Shown one piece after another: positions 3,972 through 5,532 of a stretch of DNA of 5,532 nucleotides (the stretch's first letter is position 1; every line of letters starts with the position of its first letter). Both the position numbers and the translations under genes were made by a program. The notes below the pieces were generated by a model that was not told the origin of the DNA, did not search any database, and saw only the letters and a program-made list of their open reading frames with translations. This stretch comes from Armatimonadota bacterium (GTDB lineage Bacteria > Armatimonadota > Armatimonadia > Armatimonadales > Armatimonadaceae): assembly GCA_030833025.1 (NCBI GenBank), contig JAURHZ010000157.1:1-5532 (forward strand), written 5' to 3'.

Positions 3972-5081
3972 TCAGAACGAAAAGACTTGTCCGATTGTCA
4001 AGGTTGTACTCGACTTAGACGTACCGGATGCGGTTGAGAACACTCCGGTGTTTGCCTTGTCATGACGAAGCTCTACCATTGTACGACTCGCCGATGTTTG
4101 CCCCTTCTTGAATTCGTAAGTCAGGGTAAACGAGCTCAATGTTGGCTTAGTTCCGGCATCAGCAGACGGGATGAACAACCCGCCAGCAGTGTCATCGGCT
4201 AGCTGTTCAGCACGCAATGAAATCGTGTCACCCGATTTGATCGCGTACGTAAGGTATCCAGTAATGGCTCCAGCCTTGTACGCAGCCGAATCCGCTTGGA
4301 TCCCAGTAACAATAGATGCATCCGATGCAAATGTCAGATTCGGTGCCAAAGTTCTTGAATAGCCAAAGTTTGTGATTGCCTTATATCGCTCTGCGCCAGC
4401 AACAGTGTCCTTTGCCCTTGCAAAGTTAAAGATAACTGAGTCTTTGGATGACAGGACTTGGTTCCATTGCAGTCCGAGACCTGGGGTCCGGCTACCGTTG
4501 GATTCAACTCCGTTATAACGATTTAAGAGGGAAACCATAGCAGTCGCACGTGGTGTCGCGGCAAATTGCGCTCGCACACCGGAGTGATAAAACGGCTGTA
4601 GCTGGCCAAATTGGAATGCCTTTGTGAAGAAGGCACTCGTTCCGGTTGGGATGGTTTCGTATCCCACGTGCGTTGGGAAAATACCGGCATCGATGGTAAC
4701 TGGCTTAGCACCGCCGGCAATGACACGAGCATAGGCTTCATAGACATTACTGGTGGTTGTGTTTACGCCTGCAAGGCCAAGTGGCAGCCCTGCTACGACA
4801 TTACCATCCACCATCCGGATGGAAAATCCTGTCTTTCGCTTCTCGGATGGATCTGAGAAGAAGTGCAGCTCACCAAGGTTTAGCTGTGTAGAACCTTCCT
4901 TTGCGTTGAAATAGTACGGCGCTCCAATGGCTCCGTTCAATCCCGTACTTGGTCGGTTAAAGTTGGCAGTGTAGTTGGTCTCGATAGTTGCGCCAATTTG
5001 GATACCCTGAGCGCCAGCCTGAGACGATACCGCTGCAACAACGGCGATAGGAGCTACGAGTGAGAGAGAAACGGATTTCAT
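3972..5081 (-). CDS. Outer-membrane beta-barrel porin, OmpL-like / porin-2 (BBP2) type
   Basis: This 369-residue exported protein is predicted to form a diffusion pore in the outer membrane. Residues 1-24 are a Sec signal peptide: MKS, a hydrophobic core of Leu/Val/Ala, then AGA with cleavage before Gln25. The mature start (IGATIETNYTANFNRPSTG) resembles the N-terminus of OmpL-like porin-2 barrels. The remainder alternates short amphipathic strands and Gly/Asn/Asp turns, and the chain ends FSF with a terminal Phe, the outer-membrane barrel sorting signal. No Cys residues occur in the mature part as far as I read it. The ATG at 5081 is preferred over a longer frame to 5201: it has AAGGA about 8-9 nt upstream and opens directly into the signal peptide, whereas the longer form would bury it. 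The gene follows an ammonium transporter gene by 64 bp, suggesting a role in ammonium entry. Substrate specificity is inferred only. Confidence 0.87.
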   Translation of the reverse strand: MKSVSLSLVAPIAVVAAVSSQAGAQGIQIGATIETNYTANFNRPSTGLNGAIGAPYYFNAKEGSTQLNLGELHFFSDPSEKRKTGFSIRMVDGNVVAGLPLGLAGVNTTTSNVYEAYARVIAGGAKPVTIDAGIFPTHVGYETIPTGTSAFFTKAFQFGQLQPFYHSGVRAQFAATPRATAMVSLLNRYNGVESNGSRTPGLGLQWNQVLSSKDSVIFNFARAKDTVAGAERYKAITNFGYSRTLAPNLTFASDASIVTGIQADSAAYKAGAITGYLTYAIKSGDTISLRAEQLADDTAGGLFIPSADAGTKPTLSSFTLTYEFKKGQTSASRTMVELRHDKANTGVFSTASGTSKSSTTLTIGQVFSF

Positions 5082-5145
5082 ACAAAAGTCCTTGTTGAAA
5101 AATAATGTTCGGACACTTAGATCTGAACGAATAGTTGTGTTGAAG

Positions 5146-5532
5146 TTAGTGGGTACGGCCATCAGAGAGGCCACTGGTTGAGACATAGCCGGTTTCACCA
5201 TGCATCGCCAAGTCCAGTCCGGCTTCTTCTTCGTTAGCTGTTACAGCCAAGCCCTTGAAGAGGACCTTCAAAAGGAGACCGATAACAAGCGTGCCAACGA
5301 CTGCCAAGATAACTGCCCACATGATGGATTGCAGCTGGGCTGACATCAGTGCGGCACGATTATCTGGCACGAGTGAGTTGACAGCCTTATCGGCAAAGAT
5401 ACCCGTAGCAATCGCCCCCCAGATACCGCCAAGTCCGTGTACTGCAAAGACATCGAGGGAGTCATCAACCCGCTGAAGCTTGTTTTTGACTTGAATAGCT
5501 GTGTAAGAGATCAGTGGAACGACTGCACCAAT
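5146..5532 (-). CDS. amt: Ammonium transporter, Amt family (C-terminal part; 5' end beyond the window)
   Basis: The last 128 codons of a gene whose start lies outside the window; family members usually have 400 or more residues. Amt/MEP/Rh proteins are trimeric inner-membrane channels for ammonium. The fragment contains the highly conserved DDSLDVFAVHGLGGIWGA block (fragment residues 23-40). Its His32 corresponds to the second of the twin pore histidines (His318 of E. coli AmtB). A transmembrane helix follows at about 83-106 (SIMWAVILAVVGTLVIGLLL). The cytoplasmic tail has the EEEAGLDLAMHGETGYV signature, the region which in AmtB binds the PII protein GlnK. An 11-residue Ser/Gly-rich extension (STSGLSDGRTH) follows the usual C-terminus. 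No glnB/glnK gene is visible; it could lie upstream. It is probably co-transcribed with the porin gene downstream. Confidence 0.95.
   Translation of the reverse strand: MGAVVPLISYTAIQVKNKLQRVDDSLDVFAVHGLGGIWGAIATGIFADKAVNSLVPDNRAALMSAQLQSIMWAVILAVVGTLVIGLLLKVLFKGLAVTANEEEAGLDLAMHGETGYVSTSGLSDGRTH

Noticed and set aside
5082..5201. Porin starting at 5201
   Set aside because: It would overlap the end of amt, place 40 residues before an excellent signal peptide, and bypass the AAGGA site ahead of 5081.

Overview
The window is bacterial chromosomal DNA of roughly even base composition. It comes from a diderm (Gram-negative type) organism: it encodes an exported beta-barrel protein with a cleavable signal peptide and a terminal Phe, directly behind an ammonium transporter. 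The porin resembles the OmpL-like 'porin-2' barrels found in Acidobacteriota, Verrucomicrobiota, Armatimonadota, Gemmatimonadota and relatives. The sequence alone does not settle the phylum. Genes are compact, with overlapping or nearly touching cistrons and Shine-Dalgarno sites placed inside the preceding gene.

Left part (1-2816, all minus strand). In transcription order this is a GT2 glycosyltransferase of the polyprenyl-phosphate mannose/glucose synthase type, a NarL/FixJ response regulator 4 bp behind it, a tandem array of truncated copies of a sigma-factor 5' end, the intact ECF sigma factor, a soluble zinc-finger (HX3CX2C) anti-sigma candidate overlapping it by 13 bp, and the first 20 codons of a further gene joined to the anti-sigma by a TAATG stop/start overlap. 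No convincing terminator separates these genes, so some or all may be co-transcribed.

The array (about 801-1320) is the most unusual structure here. The first 35 codons of the sigma gene (X) and the roughly 107 bp upstream of it (Y) are laid out as X-Y-X-Y-X. Only the leftmost X continues into a complete sigma factor. The other two X copies read through into Y, giving 64- and 84-codon chimeric ORFs whose stops lie 8-11 nt before the next start. One 110-bp stretch is repeated with a single mismatch, while the flanking parts of the copies have diverged, mainly by transitions.

Middle (2817-3558). A short divergent intergenic region separates the glycosyltransferase from lexA (plus strand). LexA has its Ala-Gly cleavage site and Ser/Lys catalytic pair intact. 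From 3559 to 3971 there is no gene, only hairpins, including a likely terminator for the operon arriving from the right.

Right part (3972-5532, minus strand). The C-terminal 128 codons of an Amt-family ammonium transporter are followed after 64 bp by the outer-membrane porin gene. The pair looks like an ammonium-acquisition operon: outer-membrane pore plus inner-membrane channel.
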